A stretch of DNA of 64,000 nucleotides from Metaphire vulgaris (GCA_018105865.1 CM030843.1:997001-1061000); one strand, 5' to 3'. Numbered from the stretch's first letter, positions 37,057-48,395 are shown. Translations and numbers: made by a program. The notes: generated from the sequence alone by a model not told the origin.

Positions 37057-37436
37057 GTCTGTTACCTTCAAGCGGCGTACGTTTAGCCCGGTTTAGTCGA
37101 GTCATTGCAGCGTCAGAGGGGAGGGCGTGCGACGACGTTGCTATTGGTAACAATTGTTCGTAGCTTGAAATTTTAACGTACATTTTAACGTACACAAAAA
37201 ATACGTGTACAGCGTCACAAATGGCCACAGTTGCGTGATTTTAACGTACATAGGCCTAATTATTACGTGGCGCAGAGCTTGGCTAGGTGGCGATCATTGA
37301 AATGTTGTTCAGCATGAATTCAATGATTGGGTATTAGGTATAGGTATTGGATTAGTATTATCCTGCACTGCGAGCGAAGCGAGCATCTTTCTAATACATA
37401 TTCTAATACAATTCTAATACATATATATATATAATA
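35593..37436. other. Mostly non-coding; one CpG-rich patch
   Basis: At 36042 an ATG after a GC-rich lead opens a Gly/Asp/Pro-rich frame (MDGGGGGSDDTPGGGSADG...) that resembles a gene start, but no good nearby donor is clear. A repeat around 36590-36790 has a diverged copy at about 37960-38110. A TGTC/TGTT array lies at 35871-35905 and TA at 37020-37054. Confidence 0.45.
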
Positions 37437-37617
37437 CAGTAGGACTTCGCTATAACGAACCCGGTTATAACGTATGCTCAGTAATTATAACGTACCGCAA
37501 TGTACCGGTACTGTTCCATTTCATGCGCTACCGTATTGGATGGTATTGGATATAGCGTACCTCGGATATAGCGTACTCAATTTTACAGACCCGCTAAGTA
37601 CGTTATAAGGAAGTCTG
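37437..37617. mobile_element. TA-duplicating MITE, copy 4
   Basis: Ends CAGTAGGACTTCGCTATAACG and CGTTATAAGGAAGTCTG are flanked by TA on both sides. The interior matches the family (ggatggtattggatatagcgta). Confidence 0.8.
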
Positions 37618-37619
37618 TA

Positions 37620-37875
37620 GGCCTATATATTATGGAAATGACGATGCTATGCGAAATATTAAATCTGCAAAATGATTTCAAAATAGAAATAGAAAATACA
37701 ATCTGGAAGGTTTCAAAATAGCGAAAGATATTGAAAAGTGGATAATTTTTGACCGAAGTCAGTCGAAAAAAGCTGAGGCCGAAAAGTTTAAGTTTTAGTC
37801 GCTAGAGTGTTCGAAGTTTCCACACATTTGTTCGACGTTCAAAGTTACAGTAGAATACTTTAATGGTAAACACAG

Positions 37876-37933
<58 letters not shown>

Positions 37934-39200
37934 TGGCTGGCATCAGCATAGCCACGAGGGGAACGAATTAAAACCAACCATATTGCATCTCAATTTTATC
38001 CTAGGGTGTTCGAAATGCCACAAAAAGGGGCGAGCCATTTCAAACCACACGAAACACGATCTTTTAAAAATCTGTTCTTCGTCAAATGGTCACAATATAT
38101 ACGTGTACAGTACTTGTATTCAATATATGCAGCCACATACTCACCTAGCATACTTGCATTAATTAGCAAAACCCTCTGTAAATTTGAGAGTAGCTTTGGC
38201 TGCAGGTTTAAAACCAGACATTGCTAAACTAGTGAAGAATAAGCAATGTCATGTCTCATCAGCTTCCCCATCTACATCGGCCATCATCTAACTTTATATG
38301 TTTTCAAGTTGATCTTTAGTTCTTCGCCATTAACAGAGTTTGAAATTTAACTGTTTCTGTTAGGCATGCCTAGAATACGGTTTGTCATAGTTACAACAAT
38401 AGGTTGTAATCAAATCAATGTAAATAATGTAATGATTGAATGGCCATTTAATGTTTTCGTCATTTTACTTCAGTTTTTTAGATAGCTCAGATTTTGTAGT
38501 ATAAATATTGACAAGCATTTATGCATTTGGCCCGCGAAGACATGGGAGACATATCATTTAACCCGCCGCCCAAAAAGTCTTGACGTCCTTGCTTTAACCC
38601 CTTAACCGTGTATTTAACTGTAACTCAGTGTAAAATGGACAGACATATCCGGGATCCCCAGTTAAGGGGATAAAGTAATCGCCAAAGTTCACACCCCAAA
38701 TCTATAGCAATTGACCTATTACTCAAATCTTTTGCGACTGGGGCTTTCCCCACACCGCGTTGGGGTGCTCACGAAGTTCTCTCAAGCCCCCTAGTTGGGC
38801 TAAATGGGATTTGCGTGTCTGTCCTGATGTCCATTGGCGCAGGCTCGGGGGGGGGGAGGTTTTCTGGGGAGCAGGTTTTCCATCTAATCAGACCAAATCT
38901 ATAGACGTATGATTCTTAATTTCTTAATATTGAAAAGTTAAGATATTTGCGTGAAATAGAGTAATGGACAGAAGAATAGCTGTCATGATATATTTTCACA
39001 AATTTGCTCCGTGGTTCAAAGTTTGGATCCGGTGTTGCTCTGGATTTTGTGCGGCTGGGGCGGAACCCCAAAGGGCAGCTAATGACTATTAGCGTAGCCA
39101 ATGTGGACAGAGGTCGCCCTCCCCCCTATTCGGGCCCAGAGTGATCGTCAGATTCTTGCAAATACGATGAAAATTATCATCTTTCAATCTTGAGGCAAGG
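37620..39200. other. Non-coding stretch
   Basis: No gene recognised. It holds the GA array at 37878-37929, the second copy of the 36.6-kb repeat (37960-38110), and the third 72-bp TTAA element. Confidence 0.5.
38598..38669. mobile_element. 72-bp TTAA-flanked MITE, copy 3 (inverted)
   Basis: This is the reverse complement of the copy at 1497-1568, with TTAA on the left (38594-38597) and a mutated ATAA on the right. Confidence 0.75.
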
Positions 39201-39258
39201 GACGATCATTCTGATCTCCGATAATGCTGACGACGATGCTCACGGTGGTGGTGGCGGC

Positions 39259-39295
<37 letters not shown>

Positions 39296-39363
39296 TGATG
39301 TTGACCAATATTTTCAGAATCTTCGGACATTTTGCGTCTGGGGGCACCTACCCCCCTGAGATT

Positions 39364-39582
39364 TCATCGTCCTTTGCATCGGTTATGACCGTCTTTCCTT
39401 CGTTCTGCCGGTCGCCGACTTCTCCCGTCCCCGGCCATTGTTCGCCGGGGCTTTGGCGTTGACTTTACCGGCTCCGTTCCGTCTGGACCGTCCTTTCGAT
39501 GGTCTTTCGGCTTTTCTCTGTCGACTTTGTTTCCCCTGCGCTGGTCTTCGGGAGGATCGACCCGTCGACAACGGCCGCCCAT
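39364..39582 (-). CDS. Weak candidate: charged open frame
   Basis: The minus strand encodes 72 residues rich in Arg, Lys and Asp (MGGRCRRVDPPEDQRRGNK...) in GC-rich DNA. An internal GTAAAG could be a donor. No family is recognised. Overlapping frames on both strands are also open, so it may be a GC-rich artefact. Confidence 0.2.
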   Translation of the reverse strand: MGGRCRRVDPPEDQRRGNKVDREKPKDHRKDGPDGTEPVKSTPKPRRTMAGDGRSRRPAERRKDGHNRCKGR

Positions 39583-40067
39583 TGTCTCCGACGACGGCCC
39601 TCTACCGGCCGAAAATTAATAAATCTCGGCGCCGTTTATATTCCGCGATTTAACAAATTTCTTAGTCTTTTCTTTTAACCCCCCCCCCACCATCACCAAA
39701 ACGGCGGTTTGTAAAAGTCCGTCTCGTCTGTTAAAGCAGCAGTCGCCAGTGGGGAGTGGGGGTGGTCTCGGTGGGGGTGGAGGTGGGGCGAAGAAATTGA
39801 CGAATGGCATCGCCGAAAAGTCTGAAAGTACCGCGGTTGTCTCGCGGGTTTTGATAATAATGGTGTCCGCCGGGGGCTAAAAGTAAACACGCACGGAAAC
39901 TGTAGGCGACAAGAATAAGAAAGACGATACGGTAACCTCCGATAATTATTGCGCGCATGGAACCCAGGTAAAGATCAGAATACACCGGCACCAGGAACAT
40001 TTGCCGCTGGTTAAAAAAAGACAATTGTCTTAATTTTTGTACTGAAGACAATACCAGATAGCAAACA

Positions 40068-40108
<41 letters not shown>

Positions 40109-40188
40109 AGATATTCAGTATATATACACTCTCATACACCCACATATATATACACTGAATATCTCATATATTTATATATATATATGTA

Positions 40189-40257
<69 letters not shown>
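40068..40257. repeat. Two (TA)n arrays flanking a palindrome
   Basis: Between the arrays, GAGATATTCAGTATATA (about 40107) and TATATACACTGAATATCTC (about 40147) pair as an inverted repeat with a short loop. Confidence 0.85.
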
Positions 40258-40262
<5 letters not shown>

Positions 40263-40827
40263 TATAATGGCGATTGATCCATTTAGACTTGAATAAGTAT
40301 GAAAACAATTATTGACGTGAGCGTGTGTTCGGTATACATCAGATCGGCGTACATTGTTTTCTATGAAAAGAAAACCCCATCACAATAACTTCAAGTAACG
40401 TCGATCCACGGTGCCTTTAGCGCATTAGGAACGGCGCTATAAAAATTCACAATTACACGATTACTATTTATTAACCTTAATGTTGTCTTCAAAAGAAGTT
40501 AACAAGACAATAACAGCGACCGGGCGATATGCCTCGAATTCGGAGGGTGGGGAGTGAGAGGGGGGGGGGGTGACGGGCGCTGTTTAACATATACAGTATA
40601 CTTCGTGTGGATTTAGTTGTTTCGAACCGAGTGACCCGAGTGATTTGGAATCAAATGGAACTTTTTTCCATAGATATTTAGATACTTTATTTCTGAAGTG
40701 TAAATGGCAGACGATGTTGTCAAAATTACAGCAAAAATTGCGGAGAAAACGCTGAAAATTTACAGTATTATCGAAATCGCGGCCAGATGTCCTGATTACG
40801 ACGATGATGAAGACGACGACGAGGAAG

Positions 40828-40835
40828 AGTAGTAA

Positions 40836-40904
<69 letters not shown>

Positions 40905-40914
40905 CAGCAGCAGC

Positions 40915-40970
<56 letters not shown>

Positions 40971-41038
40971 GAGGAGGAGGAGGAGGAGGAGGAGGAGGAG
41001 GAGGAGGAGGAGGAGGAGGAGGAGGAGGAGGAGGAGGT
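40828..41038. repeat. Compound (TAG)n/(AGG)n microsatellite
   Basis: About 47 AGT/TAG units with three CAG units in the middle, then about 23 AGG units. Poly-Ser, poly-Leu and poly-Arg frames come from it. Confidence 0.97.
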
Positions 41039-41257
41039 AAGTTTTATTCATCCTTCGTGAAATCTACATAACGATTCTAATTAAAGAGCAGATTGATTTT
41101 CAAATTAACCGGAATTCTACGAATGTCGTGCACTGCACAGACTAACGTTGCTCTACAGACAGCAATGCTAGTCTATAGTCTAAAGTTAACTACAGTGTAT
41201 TACGACCGCTCCCGCCTCATCATCATCATCATCATCGTCATCATAATTATCCAGGTA

Positions 41258-41261
<4 letters not shown>

Positions 41262-41310
<49 letters not shown>
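41262..41310. repeat. (TG)n microsatellite
   Basis: About 24 TG units. Confidence 0.95.
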
Positions 41311-41313
<3 letters not shown>

Positions 41314-41529
41314 TGTGTAACGAGAGCAGAGAAAATCAATTAACCTAAGACACCGTCGTGTGCAGCTGAACTTAGATTAGAACTTAGATTAGGCCAATTT
41401 CTAATATTTTCACCGAGCGAGTTTTTCTCTGCTCTCCTCCTCCTCCCCCTTCTCCTCCTCTTCCCTCTCCTCCCATCTTCCTCCTCTTCCTCTTCCTTTT
41501 CTACTCCCTTTCCTCTTCATCTTCCAACT

Positions 41530-41530
41530 T

Positions 41531-41611
<81 letters not shown>
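41530..41611. repeat. (CTA)n microsatellite
   Basis: About 27 CTA units after a C/T-rich tract. Confidence 0.95.
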
Positions 41612-42033
41612 GAATAATTTTAGATCATCGTCGCTATTGAGAAAACAATTTAAAAATCTTTTTGGCGACGTACGAGTGAAAAGGTAAGAGGTCGGGCCGT
41701 AATCCTAATGGAATGGTAAGTTGAATCCGAATTATTTTTTAGAAAAGGACAATTAGAATCAAAATACAAGCATAATACGTGTTTTAGACAATTTTGTTGT
41801 TGTTATCGATTGCTAGAACTTTCTATCAATTGCAGAGTTCTACAGAATATTATATTTTGTCCAGTTTCTTTTTCCAACAGACGCCACAAGTCTCGAGTTT
41901 TTAACCTCTAAGAAAACTTTATTTAACAACAGAACAGAAAATTAACCGCCCTAGGACGTCAACTAACAGCAAGCTATGGCCACACATTGTCAACGTGATA
42001 AAAATAGTTCTGCCTAGTACACTATACAAGGGT

Positions 42034-42163
42034 TATGGGCCGTCCATAAATGACGTCACGCGATTTTGGCAGTTTTTGACCCCCCCTTCCCTCGTCACAA
42101 GTCGTCACAAATATTTGAACCCATTCCCCATAAGTGCCTTGGCGTCATTTATGGACAGCCCCT
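42034..42163. mobile_element. 130-bp MITE (GGGCCGTCCATAAATGACG ends)
   Basis: Ends GGGCCGTCCATAAATGACG and CGTCATTTATGGACAGCCCC are inverted repeats. The interior is T/C-rich with GTCACAAGTCGTCAC. It is the same family as 33300-33747. Confidence 0.75.
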
Positions 42164-42847
42164 TATGTGTTTTGCATTCGTGTATAGTTATTGTGACAGA
42201 GCAATAAGTAGTATCGTCATAGAAACTGTCATAATCGTAGTCTTGAATTCTTTAAAAGGTACTTACACACATGATTTATGATATAAAGACCATAAGTACT
42301 CGCTGACTTCATGTTCAGGTGTTCAAACTCCCTATTTGCCAATTATAGCAATAAAAGTCCTATCCAATCCAAAGACTCCATTGATGACGATTATAATGAA
42401 AGTAATAATACAATACAACTGGATTTTTACGTTTTGGGTACTATTACAACTATTGCAGGCCTAAGTCTCTATCAGAGGCCTAAAACATTACAAATAGATT
42501 TGCATGACGCCAACAAATAGAAAATTTACCGTAGCTACAGTGGATGCATAATAGCATTTATTAAAATCTACCAGATAATCAATTCTTCAATAATTCACAG
42601 AATATTATTAAAAAATCCCCAGAATCTGGAATTTCTTCGAAAAGAACACGCAATAATCTACTAGAAAATTTTTTTATCTTACAGATTCACCTTTACCTAC
42701 CCCACTCTACTCTAGATCCCCCCATATCTAGATCGCTAAACGTGCTTGTTGTTATCCGGAATAGATATATACGAGAATTACTGTAACTGATTTATATATA
42801 CGTAAAATTCAGTCAGACCAGAGAATGTGCTTGGAATTTCCCGTCCG

Positions 42848-42890
42848 CAGGGGCGTATCCAGGACATCTGGCGGGCGCCCTGGATACGCC
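42848..42890. mobile_element. Minute hAT-like foldback beside a stop codon
   Basis: GGGGCGTATCCAGG and CCTGGATACGCC form an inverted repeat around a short loop. It starts like the CAGGGGCG family C ends but is reduced to about 43 bp. It lies about 10 bp past the stop codon of the minus-strand exon at 42900-43481. Confidence 0.55.
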
Positions 42891-42899
42891 GCCTCCCGC

Positions 42900-43481
42900 C
42901 TAGACCGGATAGTCGGACAGCATCGGAAATCCGTTGGCGTCTATGATCCAGAACGGTTTGTCCTGGACTCCGCCGCCGTTGCAGTATCCGCCGTATCCGC
43001 GGACCGCCCTCGTTCCTCTTCCTCTTCCTCGTCTCCATCCTCCACCACCTCCTCCTCCCCCGCCGCCGTCGTCGTCGTCATCATCATCATCACCGCCGCC
43101 GCCGAAATGCACTCGGAGATTGGCCGTAGTCGTTGACGATTTGATGACGTCATCGTCGTCGTTGTCGTCGTCGTCGTCGCCTCCGTTGCGTCGCCGATCG
43201 AGGTCCGAGTAAGAGTAGCGCGTCAGTCGTTGGTAGTCGCTGATTTTGCAGTTGCCATGGAAACTCTTCATCGACGGAAGCGTTCGGTCGAGAAGTCCGC
43301 TGCCTGTCCTTGACGACGCGTCCCTGGCAACGACGACGACGTCCGCCGCCGCCATCTTGGAATCGGCGCCGCCGCTGTCGACGGCCGCCATGACGGTTCG
43401 TCTGACGTTGTTGGTCGTGCCCGATGATGACGTCATTATGCCCGTCGTTCGACTTCCGGTTCCTGTAAACGACAACGCCGA
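42900..43481 (-). CDS. Probable last coding exon, possibly the protocadherin cytoplasmic tail
   Basis: On the minus strand a branch-like TTCTAAAC and pyrimidine tract lead to acceptor TTTGTAG at 43482. The frame after it is open for 193 residues to TAG at 42900. Entry phase is 0, the same as the donor of the protocadherin exon 5.3 kb upstream at 48752. The peptide starts SALSFTGTG and includes SFHGNCKISDYQRLTRYSYS. It has poly-Asp and poly-Gly runs from triplet repeats, and ends KPFWIIDANGFPMLSDYPV. The last residues Tyr-Pro-Val resemble a class II PDZ ligand. An AATAAA on this strand lies at 42557-42562. Membership in the protocadherin is inferred; extra exons between are possible. Confidence 0.5.
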   Translation of the reverse strand, partial: SALSFTGTGSRTTGIMTSSSGTTNNVRRTVMAAVDSGGADSKMAAADVVVVARDASSRTGSGLLDRTLPSMKSFHGNCKISDYQRLTRYSYSDLDRRRNGGDDDDDNDDDDVIKSSTTTANLRVHFGGGGDDDDDDDDGGGGGGGGGGWRRGRGRGTRAVRGYGGYCNGGGVQDKPFWIIDANGFPMLSDYPV

Positions 43482-43919
43482 CTACAAATGTGCAAAAACG
43501 TTGTTTAGAAAGAAAAGATATGGCAGAATTGTTTTAAAATTAAATTCCTTAATTCTAAGCCGCAAATATTTGGACAATTTAATTCTTGAATTAATACTTG
43601 CCTGGTCGTCCAGAATGGAAATTTTAATTATTATTGAAAATAATCCAAATAATCGATTCGTAAAAAGCCGATCTAATTTCGAAATTAGTTTTTTTCCACT
43701 TTCGAAAACAACAAACGACAGCCAATCACCAGATCGCATTCTCCGCTCCTCGCATTCGACCGAGTGCGATTTCATCCTTCTCGTTGACAACTCGGAGGAA
43801 AACCGCACATTATGCCGTAATTTTCGCGCAATGATTTCAATATGGAGAAATCTTATTGGCGATAATCGCTCGGTTGTTTTGCCAGCGTCCCGAACAAACA
43901 CCATCACAAAGGTGGTGCT

Positions 43920-43958
43920 GATGATGATGATGATGATGATGATGACGACGACGACGAC

Positions 43959-44018
<60 letters not shown>
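43920..44018. repeat. (GAT)n/(GAC)n microsatellite
   Basis: About 33 triplets of GAT with a central GAC block. Poly-Met and poly-His frames come from it. Confidence 0.95.
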
Positions 44019-44423
44019 AACCTGACAGTTGTTTCCTATCTTTGTCGTCGTCGCTGTCGAAACTTTCCACCGAGCACTTGTCGGCGCTTGTCTGGTCTTT
44101 TATGAAAACAACGACTGGTTTCGACAACATCACGGCCATCTGGCGACAGAGAAACAAACGACGAAGCGTCAGACGCAGACAGACAGCAGCATCGCTGTTG
44201 ACAAATGCAGCGTCGAAGGCGCCCTATATGTTCCATTAATTAATCTACGAGCTAATGGAGAAAAAGTCCGCCGCTAGGGGCGCTGCTGAGACCTTTAGGG
44301 TTTTTTATTCGATCTCACTAATTGCTGCCGAATTTTCTTCATACTGGCGCCCTCTGGTTAGCTCTGGGTAGGGGTGGGGGGCAGAGGAAGGTTACGCAAC
44401 TGGAGAAGCATTCACATGGTTCA

Positions 44424-44469
<46 letters not shown>

Positions 44470-44511
44470 GGATCTAGACAAGGAGTGACACCACTCCGAA
44501 GTACACAGGAG
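44019..44511. other. Non-coding stretch
   Basis: No gene is recognised; frames at 44029-44277 overlap on both strands without support. A CTGT array lies at 44425-44470. Confidence 0.5.
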
Positions 44512-44829
44512 CATTGTAGCTACGACCATAGACGGATTTAGAGTTTAATATTTGGGTAGGCTAGCCAAGCCTTTAATAAAATACGCCTATGGCTACGACA
44601 ATGCTACGGTGGAAGGGGGTTGGGAGGAGGGGGGTTAGGTGACGGAGGCAGCTGGGACAGGTAGAGGGATTTGCACAAAATCGTCGAGGAGTTTTTTGGG
44701 CGGAGTGAGTAGCATGATGAAAGAGAATACGTGAATGGCCGAAGAACCCATTTTGCCTTTTTTACCAGAGCATGTCGATGTGTCCCCACCCCCTCCCACC
44801 CCTATTCCAGAACCCTAGCTACGCCACTG
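44512..44829. mobile_element. hAT-like MITE, family B, with nested 65-bp element
   Basis: The left end CATTGTAGCTACGAC and right end AGCTACGCCACTG bound the element. The interior (gtgaatggccgaagaaccca ... catgtcgatgtgtcccca) matches 61281-61558. The left end is interrupted by the 65-bp element at 44527-44591. Confidence 0.65.
44527..44591. mobile_element. 65-bp hAT-like MITE with exact 8-bp duplication
   Basis: It begins CATAGACGGATTTAGAG and ends AAAATACGCCTATG, with the exact octamer GCTACGAC on both sides (44519-44526 and 44592-44599). Its inside (gtaggctagccaagcctttaa) is a shortened version of 20551-20716. Confidence 0.88.
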
Positions 44830-44933
44830 CACCGTAGGCTACTACGGGCAAAAACCTGGACGAAAGTTTAGCACAGCAGAAGTTCATTCGAGTGAGATAG
44901 GGCGTTAGCTAAAGTGACCCCACAGCATGAGAC

Positions 44934-44935
<2 letters not shown>

Positions 44936-44998
<63 letters not shown>
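44936..44998. repeat. (GA)n microsatellite
   Basis: About 31 GA units. Confidence 0.95.
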
Positions 44999-45003
<5 letters not shown>

Positions 45004-45233
45004 ATAGGGAGAGGCAGATAGAGAGAGGGGGAGAAGGTCTGTCTGAAAGATGGGCCGCTTAGAACAGGCGCGAAATCAGCGAACCCGCTAAATCCATTAA
45101 GAGATTTGGACGACGATATATACAGTATATGGTCGGAAGCGGAACCGAGGCCCATGCAGGACATCGGTCGAGCGCGCTATTGATCCGACCACCAACACGT
45201 TAAAATCCGTGTCGCGCTACCTGTGTTCGTGTG

Positions 45234-45250
45234 CGAGAGAGAAGAGAGAA

Positions 45251-45309
<59 letters not shown>

Positions 45310-45524
45310 ATCGCGCTCTTGTCGGGAACAACAAATAGCACGCTGGTTCCCTGCTCCGGATGCACTAAAGCATATTGTTTCATTAATTCCACATTATTAT
45401 TACCATTTGAATCAACGAGAAACCTTCTCACAGTCGGAGCAAGGCATCGACAACGCCATTGTTCGTTCAAACTGTGGAAATCCAATTGCAGTATACATCA
45501 AGACCGCTACAGTTTGTCTCTTGT

Positions 45525-45577
<53 letters not shown>
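45234..45577. repeat. Two (GA)n arrays, 45234-45306 and 45528-45577
   Basis: Both are GA arrays of about 25-35 units. The 220 bp between them has open frames on both strands but nothing I recognise. Confidence 0.9.
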
Positions 45578-45578
<1 letters not shown>

Positions 45579-46399
45579 GGACGGAGACTTAGGCGCCAAA
45601 TGAAAGCAGATTTTTCTGACGTCCACGGTGTAATGGACGCAGATTTTCTACCCGCGGTGTATCCGTAATAATAGTCGTCAGACATTTATACATTTATGTG
45701 GCGCCAGTTTGAGGAGTTCGTCGAAGTTTTCGACCGGCGCTGGTTCAATTGTAGCGAAAAGCTGAACAACGACCTTCTCTTGAGAAGCTAACGAATTCGA
45801 GCGCTGTATATTTCAATGCCCGATTATTTAAATAAGTGCGTCAGTTGCTTTTGACTAAAAACGTCTATTGTTACTTAATAGAAAAACAGAATAGAGAGAT
45901 AGAGAGAGGGAGGGAGGGAGGGAGGGAGGGAGGGGAGGGAGGAGGGAGGGAGGGGAGGGAGGGGAGGAAAAGAGGGACAGAATTCGGAAAAGACAATATG
46001 CTTTGAAACAAAATAGTTACCTATCGCATTTCAAATTGTTTTTCTGCTGCAAACATGAACTGAAAAAAACTCAATTCATCGAAGATCGCTCAGTGAATAA
46101 AACTTTATTCCAAGTGGAATATTAAATTTTATTGCTCTCGAATAATATAGAACAGTAGAACTTCTGGGAATAAAACAAATATTGCGGCAAACGCCTTTTA
46201 AAGCAGTTTGGAGGCCCTAGCCAGTTTAAAAACTAATGACGAACGTTTTTTGCTTGTCAGAATTTTCGAAGAGAAAATTCAGAAAATCAAGCACCAAAAA
46301 GCGGGAATAACTTTTTCGGAGCCCGCCGAGGCCCATCTGTATCGCGGGGCCCTAGGCACGTGCCTTACGTGCCTCTACTTTAAAACGGTCCTGATAGAA
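45578..46399. other. Non-coding stretch with a GGGA array
   Basis: GGGA/GGA array at about 45906-45968. The part at 46205-46395 resembles the right part of the hAT-like element at 8438-8663 (gcccgccgaggccc, ggggccctaggcac, ttgcttgtcag). No gene. Confidence 0.5.
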
Positions 46400-46435
46400 A
46401 ACAAAAATAAGTTTTATAATTTATTCGCTGTGTGA

Positions 46436-46517
<82 letters not shown>

Positions 46518-47257
46518 CAATGAACGGCCTGTTGAATAGTGGTGTATATGTATGTAAAAATCTCAGCGATTCGAAGGAATTCTCCGACAAAGCCACATTT
46601 CCTTGTGTCCCCATCTCCGCTGCTTTGAATCGAGCAAGAATGAGCAATAATATCAATTTTAATTTCGAAATAGAACACCTGTCAGCCATTTCACACTGAA
46701 ATTCTCCGACAAAATCCACATTTTCCTCTTGTTCCTTCTTCGTTTCTTTAAATTTTGCAAGAATAATCAATAATATCATTCTCAATTTCGATCTACAGGG
46801 TTCGAAATAGAGCACTCCCAGCCATTTCATACTACACACTAACGCCATTGACTGTACGAGAACGAGGCACATCAACTAAATGAAAGTCCTGCCGAATATC
46901 TTGTGGAATGGCTAGTATAGGACAATCGAGGGAAGAGCAGCGTATTGAGATATCTGGTTCATAAAAACAACAGCTTTTTTAGATATCAAAACAAGTTTTA
47001 TCATTAATTCGCTGTGTGAGAGAAGGCAATTGAACGCCTGTTGAATAGAGGGCGTGCAGGCCCTATATATATGTAAAAATCTAATCGATTTTAAGAAAAT
47101 CTCCGACAAAATCCATATTTTCCTCTTGTTCCATCTTCATTGCTTTAACCTCTGCCAGAATAACCAACAATATCATTATCAATTTCCATCTACAGGGTTC
47201 GAAATAGAGCACTCCCAGCCATTTCATACTACACACTAACGCCATTGACTGTACGAG

Positions 47258-47330
<73 letters not shown>
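46400..47330. repeat. Tandem units related to the 7.9-kb hAT-like element
   Basis: One truncated and two fuller copies of a unit of about 395 bp. The tttcatactacacac landmark recurs at 46825 and 47222. Each contains 'tcattaattcgctgtgtgagag', 'ctccgacaaaatcca', 'ctacagggttcgaaatagagcac'. They match 7949-8437. A TA-GA array (46438-46517) interrupts the first copy and a GA array (47261-47331) ends the last. Confidence 0.85.
46438..46517. repeat. Joined (TA)n(GA)n microsatellite
   Basis: About 28 TA units then 12 GA units, located where the other repeat units read gtgtgagagaag. Confidence 0.95.

Positions 47331-47331
<1 letters not shown>
47261..47331. repeat. (GA)n microsatellite
   Basis: About 35 GA units, starting at the 'gtacgagaacgag' position of the repeat unit. 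Confidence 0.95.
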
Positions 47332-47332
<1 letters not shown>

Positions 47333-47791
47333 CAGGACAAGAACGAGAAGAACAAGAACGCCTTCCACGGAGCGGTCACGCCACGACCCTCGGCTGAATA
47401 GCGTCTCATCATGTCACTCCTCGTGGCACTCATCGCCGCACTCCTTAATTGCTCCGGACCCCGTCTTCTTTATTCCCCTTTTTTCCAGAAGAGAAAAGGC
47501 GGTAACGAACGTGCATTCAGTCGACAAACAATTCGATTTATGTTGCGCCAGTTTCTCGGGTTGCGTCACTAACTCGCGCCCCTCCCCTTGATTGACGATT
47601 CGCTTACGTCAAAAAGTTGGACACATCGCCTTGGTAACCGTAGCCGAAAAGCGTTACTAAGGCAACGGTCAAAGACTAGAATACTAGACTCTAACTAAAT
47701 GAATGCGCTATATAAATCTGCATGTATTTATATTGTCAAGTGATATTTAAATTGTTCGAATATTATATGATACTAGATGTTGACGCAGATG

Positions 47792-47792
<1 letters not shown>

Positions 47793-47848
<56 letters not shown>
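47793..47848. repeat. (TA)n microsatellite
   Basis: About 27 TA units. Confidence 0.95.
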
Positions 47849-47851
<3 letters not shown>

Positions 47852-48279
47852 AGACCCAGACCCTATGACATTTTATAGAAAAACACTTTTTTTATTTCGT
47901 TAAGGCGCTGTACTATTAATTCTAAATAAAAGTTTATTCCCTTTTTATTTCCTTTATTTCCCGAGGTAATTTGCAATCTAATTTATGCTAAATTGGTTTC
48001 ATTTGCTATTTTTACGTAAAGAGAGGCGTAAAGAGCGATCACGCTGGTTTTTGGATTTCTGTTAACAGGTGACAATATAAATATATGCAAATTTGGGTTC
48101 GGTTGGGTTGGGAAGTTGGTTGATTGGGTTGGGCTTGGGTTCGAAAAGCCGACCTATGGACAACTCTGGAATGACATTGGCTTTCAGCACAAGATATATC
48201 TTTGAGTGCAATGAATGTCTACCTTAATAGACCGGCGCCAAATATTTGACAGAAAATAACAGCAACAACAACAACATAA

Positions 48280-48320
48280 CAATAATAATAATGATGATGA
48301 TGATGATTATGATGATGATG

Positions 48321-48395
<75 letters not shown>

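Larger units (their letters stand above)
39583..42033. other. Non-coding, very microsatellite-rich stretch
   Basis: No gene recognised. It holds TA (40068-40104, 40196-40256) with a palindrome between them, TAG/AGG (40828-41038), TG (41262-41310), C/T-rich DNA (41430-41530) and CTA (41530-41611). Confidence 0.6.

Noticed and set aside
40584..41051. 155-residue poly-leucine frame and the complementary poly-Ser/Arg frame
   Set aside because: Translated TAG/AGG microsatellite.
43246..44025. 259-residue plus-strand open frame
   Set aside because: Its left part is the antisense of the minus-strand tail exon and its right end is the GAT array; no domain.
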